Positions 35,724-44,237 of a stretch of 64,000 nt of DNA are shown here, piece by piece. The translations under genes were made by a program, and so were the position numbers. Each line of letters begins with the position of its first letter. The first letter of the stretch is position 1. The notes beneath the pieces were generated by a model, which made no database searches, was not told the origin of the DNA, and was given only the letters and a program-made list of their open reading frames with translations. Where the stretch lies: NCBI RefSeq assembly GCF_009769385.1, contig NZ_VKAB01000046.1:1-64000 (forward strand), in the 5' to 3' direction. The stretch is from Saccharothrix deserti. Lineage in GTDB: Bacteria; Actinomycetota; Actinomycetes; Mycobacteriales; Pseudonocardiaceae.

Positions 35724-36172
35724 CCAACCTCAACAGCACCGGTCGCGACCGGTCGACAGCGTCGCCGCGCGTGCGCGCGGGCGACGCGCCGACCTCCTAC
35801 CTGCTGCCGCTGCCTTACGACCGTCCACCGCTCACCGCCAACCAGCGGCACCACTGGCGCCGCCGGGCTCGGCTGACCGCCGGGGTTCGCCGCGCTACCG
35901 CCACGCTCGCTCGCTCGGTCGGCGTGCCCGCGCTCGGCCGCTGCTCGGTCCGACTGGTGTGGACCGTCACCGATCGGCGCCGCCGCGACGCCGACAACCT
36001 CGTGCCCACCCTCAAGGCGTGCTGCGACGGGTTGGTCGACGCCGGGGTCGTCGACGACGACGTACCCACGCTCATGGTCAAGCACATGCCCGAGATCGTG
36101 CTCGGCGAGCGCGGCGCCCTGGTGCTCGTCGTCGAGTCCGTCAACGACAGCCCGCCTGATGGGGTCGCGTGA
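35720..36172 (+). CDS. rusA: RusA-like Holliday junction resolvase
   Basis: 150 aa from GTG 35720. The C-terminal half has the RusA catalytic pattern: RRRDADNLVPTLKACCDGL then GVVDDD, with the Asp residues and Lys of the active site. The N-terminal LPLPYDRPPLTANQRHHW is also typical. It cuts Holliday junctions and branched replication products. Overlaps both neighbours. Confidence 0.88.
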   Translation: MTNLNSTGRDRSTASPRVRAGDAPTSYLLPLPYDRPPLTANQRHHWRRRARLTAGVRRATATLARSVGVPALGRCSVRLVWTVTDRRRRDADNLVPTLKACCDGLVDAGVVDDDVPTLMVKHMPEIVLGERGALVLVVESVNDSPPDGVA

Positions 36173-36366
36173 TGGACGCCGATACCCGCAGCGCCCTGGG
36201 GCTCGTCTCCGAGGCCGTCGAGCGGGCACTCGCGCACCACCGGCGCCGCGACGAGCACGACGCCGACCTCACCGGCGCCGCTCGCGTGACCTACTCCCCG
36301 ATCACTCGCGCGCTCGACGACGCGCTCGACACCCTGCGGAGGCTGCTCGATGCTGCGTCTGCCTGA
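36172..36366 (+). CDS. Small phage protein of unknown function
   Basis: 64 aa from ATG 36172, overlapping the rusA stop. Mostly helical and charged (ALAHHRRRDEHDADL; RALDDALDTLRRLLDAA). The end overlaps the WhiB gene start by 17 bp. No domain recognised. Confidence 0.55.
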   Translation: MDADTRSALGLVSEAVERALAHHRRRDEHDADLTGAARVTYSPITRALDDALDTLRRLLDAASA

Positions 36367-36883
36367 GTGGCGAACACGGGCAGCCTGCCGAGGCCGGTTC
36401 GATCTGGACTTCATCGAGCCACCCGCCGAGCAGCTCGCCGAGTGCCGCGCACTGTGCGCCGGGTGCCCAGTCGCCGAGCAGTGCCTCGCCGAGGCCCTCG
36501 ACAACGGCGAGGCGTGGGGCATCTGGGGAGGACTCGACGCCGACCAGCGCGAGCAGCTCGCCGAGGAGACCGGCCACCCGGTACCGATGGTCAAGCCAGC
36601 GCACGGGACCAACAGCCGCTACGCCAAGCACGGTTGCCGCTGCGACCTCTGCCGCGAAGCGCACACCACCTACGACCGGCAGCGCCGAGAGCGCAACCGG
36701 ACACAGGCGCATGCGGCCGATCCGTGGGAACGGCCGATCGTGCTCGCCGAGCCCGTGCGCACCGGTCGCACGTGGGTGGGTGTCGGTCAGTACCTCCTAC
36801 CCCTGCTCGGTCTGCCTGTGCCCGATGACGTCGAGCACCAAGATGCCGAACAGCAGGTTGCCCCAGTCACCTCGGCCGCGTGA
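36350..36883 (+). CDS. Phage WhiB-family iron-sulfur regulator
   Basis: 177 aa. The WhiB signature is present: Cys13, then Cys36-x2-Cys39-x5-Cys45 as the [4Fe-4S] ligands, followed by the GIWGGL turn and a basic tail. An extra Cys32 is present. A second part (about residues 83-120, HGTNSRYAKHGCRCDLC) is a further Cys/basic motif seen in many actinophage WhiB-like proteins. Phage WhiB proteins can reprogramme host transcription and exclude other phages. Last gene of the early operon. Confidence 0.85.
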   Translation: MLRLPEWRTRAACRGRFDLDFIEPPAEQLAECRALCAGCPVAEQCLAEALDNGEAWGIWGGLDADQREQLAEETGHPVPMVKPAHGTNSRYAKHGCRCDLCREAHTTYDRQRRERNRTQAHAADPWERPIVLAEPVRTGRTWVGVGQYLLPLLGLPVPDDVEHQDAEQQVAPVTSAA

Positions 36884-36918
36884 GCCCAGTAGGAACGTGC
36901 GCCGGGCTGTCAACCACG

Positions 36919-36942
36919 CTGTCCGTCTGTCCGTCTGTCCGG
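36919..36942. repeat. Three 8-bp tandem repeats after the WhiB gene
   Basis: CTGTCCGT, CTGTCCGT and CTGTCCGG occur head to tail 35 bp after the WhiB stop. They could be binding iterons or a simple slippage repeat; nothing else marks a replication origin here. Confidence 0.5.
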
Positions 36943-37077
36943 CTTGCTTAAAACCATAATTCCTGCGGTAATGTGATAGTGCGATGCGTGGGAGCGACGG
37001 CCACGCACGACGAAATGGGCGGCAACCGCCGCGTATGTGGGCAAGCACTACGCGATATGCGGTCACCGCCCAAGGGG

Positions 37078-37272
37078 TTACTTTCGCCTACGCAGCCATC
37101 CAGCAGCAAAGCGGAGCCCCCCGGCGAGCGGCCTCGTCCAACGGGCGAGGTCGCTCTCGCCGAGGAGGTCAGCGGCTATCCCGGCGACCTCCAACCCCAG
37201 CGCATACCGTTCGAGCAGGTCAGCGACAGGGTTGCGAGGTTCGCCGAGCGGCACCCCCCGTCGTCGAATCAT
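37078..37272 (-). CDS. Small antisense phage ORF, hypothetical
   Basis: 64 aa from ATG 37272 with AGAGGA 7 nt upstream. Arg-rich start (MIRRRGVPLGEP), then a helical amphipathic stretch (VADLLERYALGLEVAGIAADLL) and a basic C-terminus. It runs against the early operon in an otherwise gene-poor stretch of about 740 bp (36884-37626). No family recognised; the ribosome site and codon bias are the only support. Confidence 0.4.
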   Translation of the reverse strand: MIRRRGVPLGEPRNPVADLLERYALGLEVAGIAADLLGESDLARWTRPLAGGLRFAAGWLRRRK

Positions 37273-37626
37273 CAGCGTGTCCTCTTCTCTTCCTCCGCGC
37301 CTGGAGCCCCGAGGCTCGGGGCTGCATCCCCGACGCGGACACTCTGAGACCTCCCTGTTGCTGCTGGACACGAAATGAATCGACACTGAAGATTTAAAGG
37401 CAGATCACAACTGAACGCAACAAACCAAGATCGTTTTCAGTGATTGCTGATGATCACTTGGCTATCCAGGCAAACCGTCCTGACCAGCATTAATAATGTT
37501 CGCCTGTCTAGCCAGGCTGGCTTTGCTATGCCGTTCTTTAACTCGACAGAGTGAACATTCCGGTGTTTCAAATCACAGCAAATGACAGCGGCGGGCCGGT
37601 GACACCGAGGGTTGACGCTCGGATGC
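37273..37626. other. AT-rich non-coding stretch
   Basis: About 350 bp with lower GC than its surroundings. It contains CATTAATAATG (a palindrome at 37488-37498) and an imperfect inverted repeat GGCTATCCAGGC / GCCTGTCTAGCC (37460-37471 and 37502-37513). I expect a promoter for the gene at 37627 and perhaps one for the antisense ORF. Confidence 0.4.
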
Positions 37627-38523
37627 GTGATCACGTGCAGCGTTCCTTCGTGCAGCAACCCGACTGCTGGCGGTGAGGTCTGCGGGCTGTGCCTCGGCCG
37701 GTTGCTCGGCGACCTGGCCGCGGTCGACGAGTTGGTCGACGACCTCGACGACACGGTCGCGCGGCGCACCCGGACCGGGCAGCGAGTCGGCTCGCGTCCG
37801 TCCGACACCGGCTTGCCGTTCAACGTCGGTGCGGCCGAGGTTCGCGACGACCTACGGAACGTGTTGTCGACGTGGGTACGTGAGCTGTGGGAGACGCACG
37901 GGCCGCGCCACGAGGTACCCACCGGCGAGACGGCACCGGGCGGTTCGCCGGTCGTGGTCGCGGAACTCGACCCGCTCGACCTCGACGACACCCTGCCGGA
38001 CATGGCCGCGTGGCTGCGCCGTCATCCCTCGTGGATCGAGTACCACCAGGCGGCCGGCGAGCTGGTCGACGAGATCACCGACGCCGTCGAGCGCGCCCGC
38101 CGGGCGGTTGACCTTCCCCCAGCGCGGCTGTACTGCGGGCCGTGTCCGAACTGCGGCGCCGACCTCTACGCGCGCCCCGACCGGGCGACGATCGGGTGCC
38201 GCGAGTGCGAGTCGCAGCACGACGTCGAGGCGCTGCGCGCCGCGCTGCTCGACGCCGCCCGCGCCCAGCTCGCCACTGCGGCCGAGGTCGCCCGCGCGCT
38301 GCCGAGGCTGCTCGGCCGCGACCTGTCCGCGAACACGGTGCGCACGTGGGCACGAAACGGGAGGCTCACTCGGCGCGAGCCCGACGAGCGTGGTCGCCCT
38401 CGGTACCTGGTCGGCGAGGTGATCGACGTCGCGCTCGCCACCCCGAGCAGGACTCAAATTGCGCCATCCGGTCTACCCTGGAGCCGTGACCGTCATGGCG
38501 TGGCTGGACGGGCGTCCAAATGA
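37627..38523 (+). CDS. Phage protein with zinc motifs and C-terminal MerR/HTH-like domain
   Basis: 298 aa from GTG 37627; TTG 37612 in frame is an alternative. CSVPSC...CGLC at the N-terminus and CPNC...CREC around residues 175-200 are two probable zinc knuckles. The C-terminal part (ARALPRLLGRDLSANTVRTWARNGRLTRRE, about 235-270) is a helix-turn-helix that reads like a MerR/excisionase-type domain. It is probably a regulator or DNA-binding protein at the junction of early and late regions. The exact role is unknown. Confidence 0.65.
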   Translation: MITCSVPSCSNPTAGGEVCGLCLGRLLGDLAAVDELVDDLDDTVARRTRTGQRVGSRPSDTGLPFNVGAAEVRDDLRNVLSTWVRELWETHGPRHEVPTGETAPGGSPVVVAELDPLDLDDTLPDMAAWLRRHPSWIEYHQAAGELVDEITDAVERARRAVDLPPARLYCGPCPNCGADLYARPDRATIGCRECESQHDVEALRAALLDAARAQLATAAEVARALPRLLGRDLSANTVRTWARNGRLTRREPDERGRPRYLVGEVIDVALATPSRTQIAPSGLPWSRDRHGVAGRASK

Positions 38524-39214
38524 TCTAGTCGTACTCGCGCGCAACTTCACCGGCGACCCGGCGATTCGTTGTGACGATGGCGAGAACTACTACCTCACCT
38601 CATCGAGCTTGGACGCGCTGTTCTCCAATCCTGCGGACTTCCGGGATGCCGCATCGTCACTCCTCGTCCCCCTCAATGGCGCCTCTTGTGTGCTTAACCC
38701 CGACTACCGTCCAGTTCGACTCAGGGGGTCGTACAGCGACAGCGAGGGCAGAGGACACGTCGCCGTTCTCGGTACGGCTGTCGAGACTGCCACCGCCTTC
38801 GCGATGGCGACCGTATCTGTCAACGGTGTACCGCAGGAGCCCACGCCATCTCCCGCGCCAAAGCTGGCCAGACTAGCCGGACAACATCCGGACGTGACTG
38901 AGGTGTTCCGGCTGATGGCAGGGGTAGACCCGCTCGATTGGTTCACCCTCTACAAGGTCTTCGAGATCGTCAGAGACAACGTTGGAGGGCAACAAGAGCT
39001 GATCAACAGCGGTTGGAAGTCGAGGAAGAAGTCGAGGCAAGAGCTGAGCGCTTTCACCGCATCGGCGAACTTGCCCCATGTGAGTGGCGACACTGCACGC
39101 CATGCTCGACCCAACAGCGGGAGCCCTCAGCACACGATGACGCCAGACGAAGCGAGGAGGTATATCAGCGGACTCGTCCGTGCATGGTTGGACTCGCTTT
39201 CGTCACGTGGCTAG
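38486..39214 (+). CDS. Accessory protein of unknown function (possible HEPN-like C-terminus)
   Basis: 242 aa from GTG 38486; ATG 38495 is possible. Base composition is less GC-rich than in the structural genes. The C-terminal part (DWFTLYKVFEIVRDNVGG, SANLPHVSGDTARHA, then EARRYISGLVRAWL) is helical and recalls HEPN-like proteins found scattered in bacterial genomes, but no catalytic RxxxxH is obvious. It sits between the early operon and the terminase, as accessory genes often do. Confidence 0.55.
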   Translation: MTVMAWLDGRPNDLVVLARNFTGDPAIRCDDGENYYLTSSSLDALFSNPADFRDAASSLLVPLNGASCVLNPDYRPVRLRGSYSDSEGRGHVAVLGTAVETATAFAMATVSVNGVPQEPTPSPAPKLARLAGQHPDVTEVFRLMAGVDPLDWFTLYKVFEIVRDNVGGQQELINSGWKSRKKSRQELSAFTASANLPHVSGDTARHARPNSGSPQHTMTPDEARRYISGLVRAWLDSLSSRG

Positions 39215-39378
39215 GCGACGGGTCACCTTGCTGCGTCACCCAAAGAGCCACCGATTGCGCCTAAACTGGTGATCAGCAGCGGGTGAGCTGTACCCACACC
39301 CGGAACCGGCAGCCCCGCGACCCCTCCCCCCTGGTCGCGGGGCTGCCCCATTTCTGGACCGGGGCGAGGTGGTCGGCC

Positions 39379-39873
39379 GTGCCTCGCAACCTGGTCACAG
39401 ACGCCGACCGCGCCCGCGTGCGGGAGCTGCACGCCGAGGGCAAGACCCGCAACGACATCGCCCGCGCGATCAACCGCTCGTCGTCGACGGTGACCGGTAT
39501 CGCCCGTGAGCTGGGGCTGTCGTTCGACCGCAGCAAGACCGCCGCCGCGACGGCCGCTCGGCAGATCGACAACCGGTCGAGGCGCACCGAGATCGTCGGC
39601 CGGCTCTACGGCCGCGTCGAGCACCTGCTCGCCCGGTTGGAAGCCGACCGGTACGTGTTCACCGCGACGACGATCAACGGCATTGAGTCCAAGACGCTGG
39701 ACCACGTCCCGGCGCCGGACGAGAAGGCGCTCGCGAGCGCGTTGTCGACGCACCTGTCGGCGGCTTCCCGCCTTGAGCAGGTCGACGCGGACAAGGGCAG
39801 TGAGGGCGCTAAGTCGATGTTGGGCGGGATTGCCCTTGCGCTCGGCGTCAGCGTGCCGACTTCTCCTGCGTGA
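39379..39873 (+). CDS. Terminase small subunit-like protein
   Basis: 164 aa from GTG 39379 (GAGGTGG upstream). The N-terminal helix-turn-helix (DRARVRELHAEGKTRNDIARAINRSSSTVTGIARELG, residues about 8-45) and the following helical oligomerisation region fit small terminases, which recognise the packaging site. The large terminase is encoded about 500 bp downstream, beyond an antisense accessory gene. Its 3' end overlaps that antisense gene by 26 bp. Confidence 0.7.
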   Translation: MPRNLVTDADRARVRELHAEGKTRNDIARAINRSSSTVTGIARELGLSFDRSKTAAATAARQIDNRSRRTEIVGRLYGRVEHLLARLEADRYVFTATTINGIESKTLDHVPAPDEKALASALSTHLSAASRLEQVDADKGSEGAKSMLGGIALALGVSVPTSPA

Positions 39874-40318
39874 AGTCGACCCGCTTTTCGTTCGGCGAAT
39901 ATCTTCCCGTAGTCAACTTACGCCCTGCCGAGCGCGCGTAAGGAACAAAGTCGGACGACTCGATGCCAGCGGCTACGTAATCTTGCATATCAGGGCCGTC
40001 GAATCTGATGATCAACTCCTCGCCAGCCTCAAGGCGTTTCGGAAGCTCGTCCCGTTCGCCAGGACCGACTGACACGTCGGACGGCATTACTTTTCCTTGC
40101 TTGACAGCCGTGTTGGAGGCTTTCAATCCGACCTGTTGCACCGTAGTGGCCATTCTCCCGACGTTGGTCACTACGACAACAATTCGTCGACGTTTCGGCT
40201 CGGCGAAGATGAATTCGTCGGCAGATTTGACGATGATGCGAGCACCTGAACGAACCCAGGAAATAATTTGCCAGCCCAGCGAGAGTAAGGACACTGCTAG
40301 CGCTACCCACGCGACCAT
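39848..40318 (-). CDS. Antisense membrane-anchored accessory protein
   Basis: 156 aa. One N-terminal membrane segment (about residues 2-22) followed by a beta-rich domain (RIVVVVTNVGRMATTVQQVGL and AGEELIIRFDGPD). GC content is clearly lower than in the flanking terminase genes and the gene is antisense to the late operon, marks of a phage cargo gene expressed in the lysogen. A role in superinfection exclusion is conceivable but not shown. Confidence 0.65.
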   Translation of the reverse strand: MVAWVALAVSLLSLGWQIISWVRSGARIIVKSADEFIFAEPKRRRIVVVVTNVGRMATTVQQVGLKASNTAVKQGKVMPSDVSVGPGERDELPKRLEAGEELIIRFDGPDMQDYVAAGIESSDFVPYARSAGRKLTTGRYSPNEKRVDFTQEKSAR

Positions 40319-40373
40319 TGCGTAACGCTACCTCGCTTGTCGGCTAGGTCTGTTGGGTCGGCGGGGTGAGTCG

Positions 40374-41633
40374 ATGGTCTTCGACCTTCCGCTGTCCCCG
40401 AAGCAGGTTGAGTCGCTGCGAGGGTCGTCGACGCGCGTGTCGATCTGGTCGGGTGCGATCAGGTCGGGCAAGACGACCGCGTCGCTTCTGCGCTGGTTGA
40501 TCTACGTCGCGTCGGCGCCGCGTGGCGGGCAGCTCGTTGTCGTGGGTCGCACCCGCGACTCGGTCGCGCGCAACGTGTTCGCTCCGCTGCAAGACCCGAG
40601 CCTGTTCGGACCGATCGCCGACCAGGTGCACTACACCGCCGGGGCGCCGACCGCCCGGATTCTCGACCGCACCGTCTACGTGCTCGGAGCGAGTGACGCG
40701 AAGGCCGAGAAGGTGCTGCGCGGCATGACCGTCGCGGGCGCCTACGTCGACGAGCTGACGGTCGTAGCCGAGGACTTCTTTACGCAGTTGCTCGGCCGGA
40801 TGAGCGTTCCGGGTGCGCAGTGTTTCGCGACGACGAACCCCGATTCGCCCGCTCACTGGCTGAAACGGCGCTACCTCGATCGGCTGGGCAAGCTGCCCGA
40901 CTGGCGCTCGTTCTCCTTTATCCTCGACGACAACCCGGCGCTAGGACAGTCCTATAAGGACTCGGTTCGTCGTGAGTACACCGGGTTGTGGTTCCGCCGG
41001 TTCGTGCTCGGCGAGTGGGTCGCGGCCGAGGGCGCGGTGTTCGACATGTGGTCGCCCGACGAGCACGTGCTGCCCTGGCCGGAACTGCCGGACATGGCGC
41101 GGCTTCTGGCGGTCGGGATCGACTACGGCACGACCAACGCGACGGCCGCTCTGCTGCTCGGCGAGGGTGTCGACCACCGGCTGTACCTGGTCGACGAGTG
41201 GCGCCACGACCCCACGCACGCGCGGGTGAGGCTCACCGACTCTCAGCTCTCCGCGGGGCTGCGCGACTGGCTCGGCACCGGGCACCTTCCCCGCCCGACC
41301 GGGCTGCGTCCGCAATGGGTCGTCGCCGATCCCTCGGCCGCGTCGTTCCGGGTGCAACTCCACAACGACGGGGTGACCACGCAGGCCGCCGACAACGACG
41401 TCGCATACGGCGTCCGTGTCGTGTCGTCGCTGCTGGCCGAGCGCCGGCTGTTCGTGGCCGACCGGTGCCGCGGCTTCATCGGCGAAGCACCCGGCTACTC
41501 GTGGGACGACTCGGCAACCGTCAAGGGCACCGACGCCCCGGTCAAGGTGGCCGATCACAGCCTCGACGCCGCCCGGTACGCGATCATCACCACCGAAAAC
41601 CTTTGGCGTTCCACGCTGGCTCTTGCCGCCTGA
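40374..41633 (+). CDS. Terminase large subunit
   Basis: 419 aa from ATG 40374. ATPase half: Walker A-like SGAIRSGKTTA and Walker B with Asp-Glu (VAGAYVDELT), followed by the coupling motif FATTNPDSP. Nuclease half: GIDYGTTNATA with its metal Asp and a later DAARY. Matches the PBSX/SPP1-type large terminases that pump and cut DNA during headful packaging. Confidence 0.93.
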   Translation: MVFDLPLSPKQVESLRGSSTRVSIWSGAIRSGKTTASLLRWLIYVASAPRGGQLVVVGRTRDSVARNVFAPLQDPSLFGPIADQVHYTAGAPTARILDRTVYVLGASDAKAEKVLRGMTVAGAYVDELTVVAEDFFTQLLGRMSVPGAQCFATTNPDSPAHWLKRRYLDRLGKLPDWRSFSFILDDNPALGQSYKDSVRREYTGLWFRRFVLGEWVAAEGAVFDMWSPDEHVLPWPELPDMARLLAVGIDYGTTNATAALLLGEGVDHRLYLVDEWRHDPTHARVRLTDSQLSAGLRDWLGTGHLPRPTGLRPQWVVADPSAASFRVQLHNDGVTTQAADNDVAYGVRVVSSLLAERRLFVADRCRGFIGEAPGYSWDDSATVKGTDAPVKVADHSLDAARYAIITTENLWRSTLALAA

Positions 41634-41756
41634 TCAAGTTCGGCATGATGGCCGCTCTTGAGATGGACCTCGCAAGTCCCCCGCACCCCCGCGTCTTGAT
41701 CGGCTACTCTCCCGCCGCACGTGCCGTGGTTTGTGCGGTGAGTCAAGGAGAGCCAG

Positions 41757-42590
41757 ATGACCGATTGGACACAGGTCGGTGCCATAGCGACCGGCGCGGG
41801 AGCCTTGGTGACTGGCGTAAGCGCAGGACTGATTGCCTGGCAGGCGTGGGAAACCAGGCGGACGGCGCAGGCGGGCCGAGGCGGAGTAGAGATAGGCCAG
41901 CGCTCACTAGAGGTTTCGCAGGCACTCGCGATCGATTCGACGAAAGCTCGCCTTGACGCTCGCGCTCCACGTCTTTTGGTGACAGCGGCACCAACTCACG
42001 GCGAAGTCGTGATGGGTCCGTCGGGTTCCGGACAACCTCGACCTTGGCCGGTTGATCGTACGTTCCGCAGGACTGAGGACGACTACCAGTACCTACTGAC
42101 GGGCGCTCAAGTCGACATCAAAAATGAGGGCGACCGATCCCAGAGGGTAGGGATAGACGCCAACGAAGTCACGCTACTCCGACCCGAGAATGGGAACATC
42201 ACCCCGAACGGTGGACGCATTACGGTTCTCCTTGCACCAGGGGAAAGCTGCGAATTCCGACTTGCCGATCAACGGACGTTGCAACAGTGGTCAGAAGTTT
42301 GGGAAGCAAGGCGGGGTGGCGAAGCCGCCGCAGGCAAAACCGGCGGCGAGGTAATCTGTAGCGACCCTTACGACGAGGGCATAGTCGACCGCTGGAAAAT
42401 CGAGCTATACAGCTACCCTGTCGAACCCATCCTGAACGACTTGGCCGGATGGAGAATCCGCAACGGCCAAACAGATCCGCCTATAGTTACGACATACATC
42501 AGTCAGCAAACACGCGAGTATTACCTGTCGAAACAGGGCAACCGCAAACTTGAAACAACATCACCCCAGGGCGACGAACGCACAAGCTAG
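41757..42590 (+). CDS. Membrane-anchored accessory protein of unknown function
   Basis: 277 aa, ATG 41757. One N-terminal membrane segment (about residues 8-30, AIATGAGALVTGVSAGLIAW), a polar linker, and a beta-rich domain (VDIKNEGDRSQRVGIDANEVTL then RITVLLAPGESCEFRLA). The layout matches the antisense protein at 39848-40318. Codon usage is less GC-biased than in the terminase and portal genes around it, suggesting a later insertion. Function unknown. Confidence 0.6.
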   Translation: MTDWTQVGAIATGAGALVTGVSAGLIAWQAWETRRTAQAGRGGVEIGQRSLEVSQALAIDSTKARLDARAPRLLVTAAPTHGEVVMGPSGSGQPRPWPVDRTFRRTEDDYQYLLTGAQVDIKNEGDRSQRVGIDANEVTLLRPENGNITPNGGRITVLLAPGESCEFRLADQRTLQQWSEVWEARRGGEAAAGKTGGEVICSDPYDEGIVDRWKIELYSYPVEPILNDLAGWRIRNGQTDPPIVTTYISQQTREYYLSKQGNRKLETTSPQGDERTS

Positions 42591-42680
42591 AGAAGAAGAC
42601 AAACGCCGCACACAGGCATAACTGAATAATTCGAACTCAATTCGCCTCGACCACTTCATTCAGGTGGAAGGGAGGCGGAT

Positions 42681-44237
42681 ATGGGTTCCACCTGGCCGCC
42701 GAAACCCTTCGATCGCGCAGCGGCGAAAATGCGCGAGTGGGATGCCTGGTACACCGGCAGCCCCGAGCAGCTCGCCGCCCTATACGGGTCCGGGCCGGTC
42801 GTGCACACCCGCCCCGGTCAGTACCGGGGCGGGCTGGTCGGCGCGGTGTCGCGGTTCTTCTGGGGGCGCCCGGTCTCCCCTCGGGGGCAGCAGCGGACCC
42901 GGTTGCACGTGCCGCTCGCCTCGGACATCGCGACCGCCTCGGCCGATCTGCTGTTCGCCGAGCCTCCCCGGATCACCGTCGAGAACGACTCGGCGCAGGC
43001 CCGGCTCGACCAGATCCTCAACACCCCGGATGTGCACAGCTCGCTACTGGAGGCCGCCGAGGTCGCCGCCGCACTCGGCGGGGTCTACCTGCGGGTGGTC
43101 TGGGATGCCGACGTGCGCTCGCACCCGATGCTCGACCCGGTCGACGCCGACGCCGCCGTGCCGGAATGGCGGTGGAAGCAGCTAGCGGCGGTCACGTTCT
43201 GGCAGACCGTCACCGCCGACGGCCCGACCGTGCTGCGCCACCTCGAACGCCACGAGCCCGGACGCATCGTGCACACCCTGCACGAGGGCAGCGACGACGA
43301 ACTCGGCCGCGCGATCCCGCTCACCGAGCACCCGTCGACCGCATGGGCCGCCGAGCTGGTCGACGCCGACGGCGCGATCGGCACCGGCACCCGTCGGCTC
43401 ACCGCGGCCTACGCGCCGAACATCCGGCCGTCACGGCAGTGGCGCCCGGTGCCCGCGCTGCGTCCGTTGGGGCGCAGTGACTTCGACGGGGTCGAGCCGC
43501 TGCTCGACGCGCTCGACGAGACGTACTCGTCGTGGATGCGCGACGTCAGGCTCGCCAAGGCCCGGCTACTCGTACCGACCGGCTACCTGCAACCGAACGG
43601 CCCCGGACAGGGCGCGACGTTCGACGACGATCAAGAGGTCTTCCACGAGCTGAACATGCTTACCGGCCGCGGGGACGGCGCGCCGCCGATCACCGCCTCG
43701 CAGTTCGCGATCAGGGTGCGCGAGCACCGCGAGACCGTCGAGCAGATCACGCACGACGTGTTGCGCGCCGCCGGGTACTCACCGTCGAGCTTCGGCGAGA
43801 CCGACGGCGCTGCGACCGGCGTCACCGCGACCGAGGTCGTCGACCGCCGGCTGTCCTCGGAGACCACCCGCGACAAAAAGTCGCGTTACTGGTCGGCCGC
43901 GCTCGCCGCGATCACCGGCACCCTGTTGGACGTCGACGCGCACGTGTTCGGCACTCCCGGCGTGCTCGGCGCCGAACCGGCCGTGAACTTCGGCGACCAG
44001 GCCCAACCGGACCCGGCCGAGCTCGCCCACACCGCGCAAGCGCTGCTCGCCGCCGAGGCCGCCTCGACCGAGGTCCGGGTGCGCATGGTCCACCCCGAGT
44101 GGGACGACGACCAAGTCGACGCCGAGGTCGCCGCCATCCATGCCGAGACCGGCCGCAGCGTGCCCAACCCCGCCACCTGGCGAGGCAACCAGGACGGGGG
44201 CGCGCGCGATGGTGTGGGAGCCCGCACCGGGCAGTGA
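42681..44237 (+). CDS. Phage portal protein (SPP1 Gp6-like)
   Basis: 518 aa from ATG 42681 with GGGAGG 5 nt upstream. The pattern HVPLASDIATASADLLF near residues 72-90 and LDALDETYSSWMRDVRLAKARL in the stem region match SPP1 Gp6-type portals. It forms the dodecameric ring for DNA entry and tail attachment. Overlaps the next gene by 29 bp. Confidence 0.88.
   Translation: MGSTWPPKPFDRAAAKMREWDAWYTGSPEQLAALYGSGPVVHTRPGQYRGGLVGAVSRFFWGRPVSPRGQQRTRLHVPLASDIATASADLLFAEPPRITVENDSAQARLDQILNTPDVHSSLLEAAEVAAALGGVYLRVVWDADVRSHPMLDPVDADAAVPEWRWKQLAAVTFWQTVTADGPTVLRHLERHEPGRIVHTLHEGSDDELGRAIPLTEHPSTAWAAELVDADGAIGTGTRRLTAAYAPNIRPSRQWRPVPALRPLGRSDFDGVEPLLDALDETYSSWMRDVRLAKARLLVPTGYLQPNGPGQGATFDDDQEVFHELNMLTGRGDGAPPITASQFAIRVREHRETVEQITHDVLRAAGYSPSSFGETDGAATGVTATEVVDRRLSSETTRDKKSRYWSAALAAITGTLLDVDAHVFGTPGVLGAEPAVNFGDQAQPDPAELAHTAQALLAAEAASTEVRVRMVHPEWDDDQVDAEVAAIHAETGRSVPNPATWRGNQDGGARDGVGARTGQ

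Noticed and set aside
36919..36942. The three 8-bp repeats as a CRISPR array or replication origin
   Set aside because: Units are too short and lack spacers; no other origin features are nearby. No CRISPR-like array was found in the window.
36984..37397. Plus-strand frames after the WhiB gene
   Set aside because: Arg/Ser-rich translations without ribosome site. The minus-strand ORF 37078-37272 has better support.
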